This document shows positions 52,593 through 52,632 of a stretch of 52,632 bases of DNA, piece by piece. The first letter of the stretch is position 1. Each line of letters opens with the position of its first letter. The notes below the pieces were generated by a model. It searched no databases and was not told where the DNA came from. It was given only the letters and a program-made list of their open reading frames with translations. Made by a program: the position numbers and the translations under genes. The DNA lies in NCBI GenBank assembly GCA_003023565.1, contig PXSA01000037.1, positions 100,687 to 153,318 of the forward strand. The letters are read 5' to 3'. The stretch comes from Halobacteriales archaeon QS_9_68_17 (lineage in GTDB: Archaea > Halobacteriota > Halobacteria > Halobacteriales > Natronoarchaeaceae).

Positions 52593-52632
52593 CGGTCACG
52601 CTGACCGGCTACGGTCGGTACGTGCCGGACGG
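52589..52632 (+). CDS. N-terminus of a probable thiolase-fold (HMG-CoA-synthase-like) enzyme, cut by the window edge
   Basis: A GTG at 52589 in a GTGA overlap with livM starts VTVTLTGYGRYVPD before the window ends. A beta-strand followed by GYGRYVP is typical of the first residues of HMG-CoA-synthase/KASIII-like proteins. In this neighbourhood (acyl-CoA synthetase, thiolase and DUF35 remnant) such an enzyme is expected. Only 14 residues are visible, so this is a tentative call. Confidence 0.4.
   Translation, partial: MTVTLTGYGRYVPD

Noticed and set aside
1-52632. CRISPR arrays, rRNA, tRNA and restriction or toxin-antitoxin systems
   Set aside because: I found no regularly spaced repeats, conserved RNA signatures or recognisable effector genes. 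The only defence-like gene is the orphan adenine methylase.

Overview
The window is chromosomal DNA from a halophilic archaeon (class Halobacteria). The evidence is very high GC, strongly acidic predicted proteins, many leaderless genes with an AT-rich box A about 25-30 bp before the start codon, and archaea-specific gene content: CobY, CbiZ, the archaeal CobT type, the haloarchaeal malate synthase, Cbf5, DUF106, and IS1341-type and IS6-type haloarchaeal insertion sequences. I do not assign a genus.

Layout. (1) 1-7945: a tightly overlapping cobalamin late-synthesis and salvage operon, cbiB (partial)-cobS-cobY-cobT-cobD-cbiZ-cbiA-cobA-cbiP. cobS is broken by an internal deletion with a frameshift. 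(2) 8375-15824: a MinD-type ATPase with an overlapping partner gene, a convergent surface protein, a cytidine/guanine-type deaminase, an alpha/beta hydrolase, a phosphotransferase divergent from an SDR oxidoreductase, and a tiny membrane protein. (3) 15825-18517: a decay zone with a frameshifted HTH regulator, a DsrE-like remnant, and a degenerate IS1341-type tnpB that carries a 55-bp double-hairpin insertion. (4) 18530-30229: a two-carbon/three-carbon hydroxy-acid island. It holds malate synthase, an IclR regulator, a VOC protein, a GlcD/Dld-type FAD/Fe-S dehydrogenase (frameshifted), a LutB-LutA fusion, LutC and a lactate/glycolate permease. Its right side ends at a dead IS6-family transposase (30657-31367). 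(5) 31731-37827: a complete Mrp (MnhA-G) Na+/H+ antiporter operon on the minus strand. (6) 38029-40674: an orphan D12-class adenine methylase, small proteins, an IS1341-derived MITE and an Usp-like remnant. (7) 40831-44067: the conserved adk-DUF106-cmk-cbf5 block. (8) 44244-end: an alpha/beta hydrolase and acyl-CoA synthetase pair, a collapsed thiolase/Zn-ribbon locus, and a branched-chain-amino-acid-type ABC transporter (livKGFHM). The start of an HMG-CoA-synthase-like gene lies at the very end.

How parts fit together. Region 4 reads as one pathway: permease uptake of lactate or glycolate, oxidation by the FAD/Fe-S enzyme and the LutABC system, and malate synthase to assimilate glyoxylate if glycolate is a substrate. 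An IclR protein with palindromic sites at its own promoter probably controls it. Region 8 looks like uptake plus CoA activation of an organic acid.

The most unusual signals are not genes. Three loci (17515-17569, 20144-20292, 39577-39654) carry chains of small, mostly perfect hairpins with three-base loops (GAA, TTC, TTT, GTG, TGT, AGA). Also, three otherwise sound gene clusters (cobS, the dehydrogenase, thiolase/OB protein) each have an internal deletion with loss of frame, which is either real decay or an assembly problem. No tRNA, rRNA or CRISPR array was seen.
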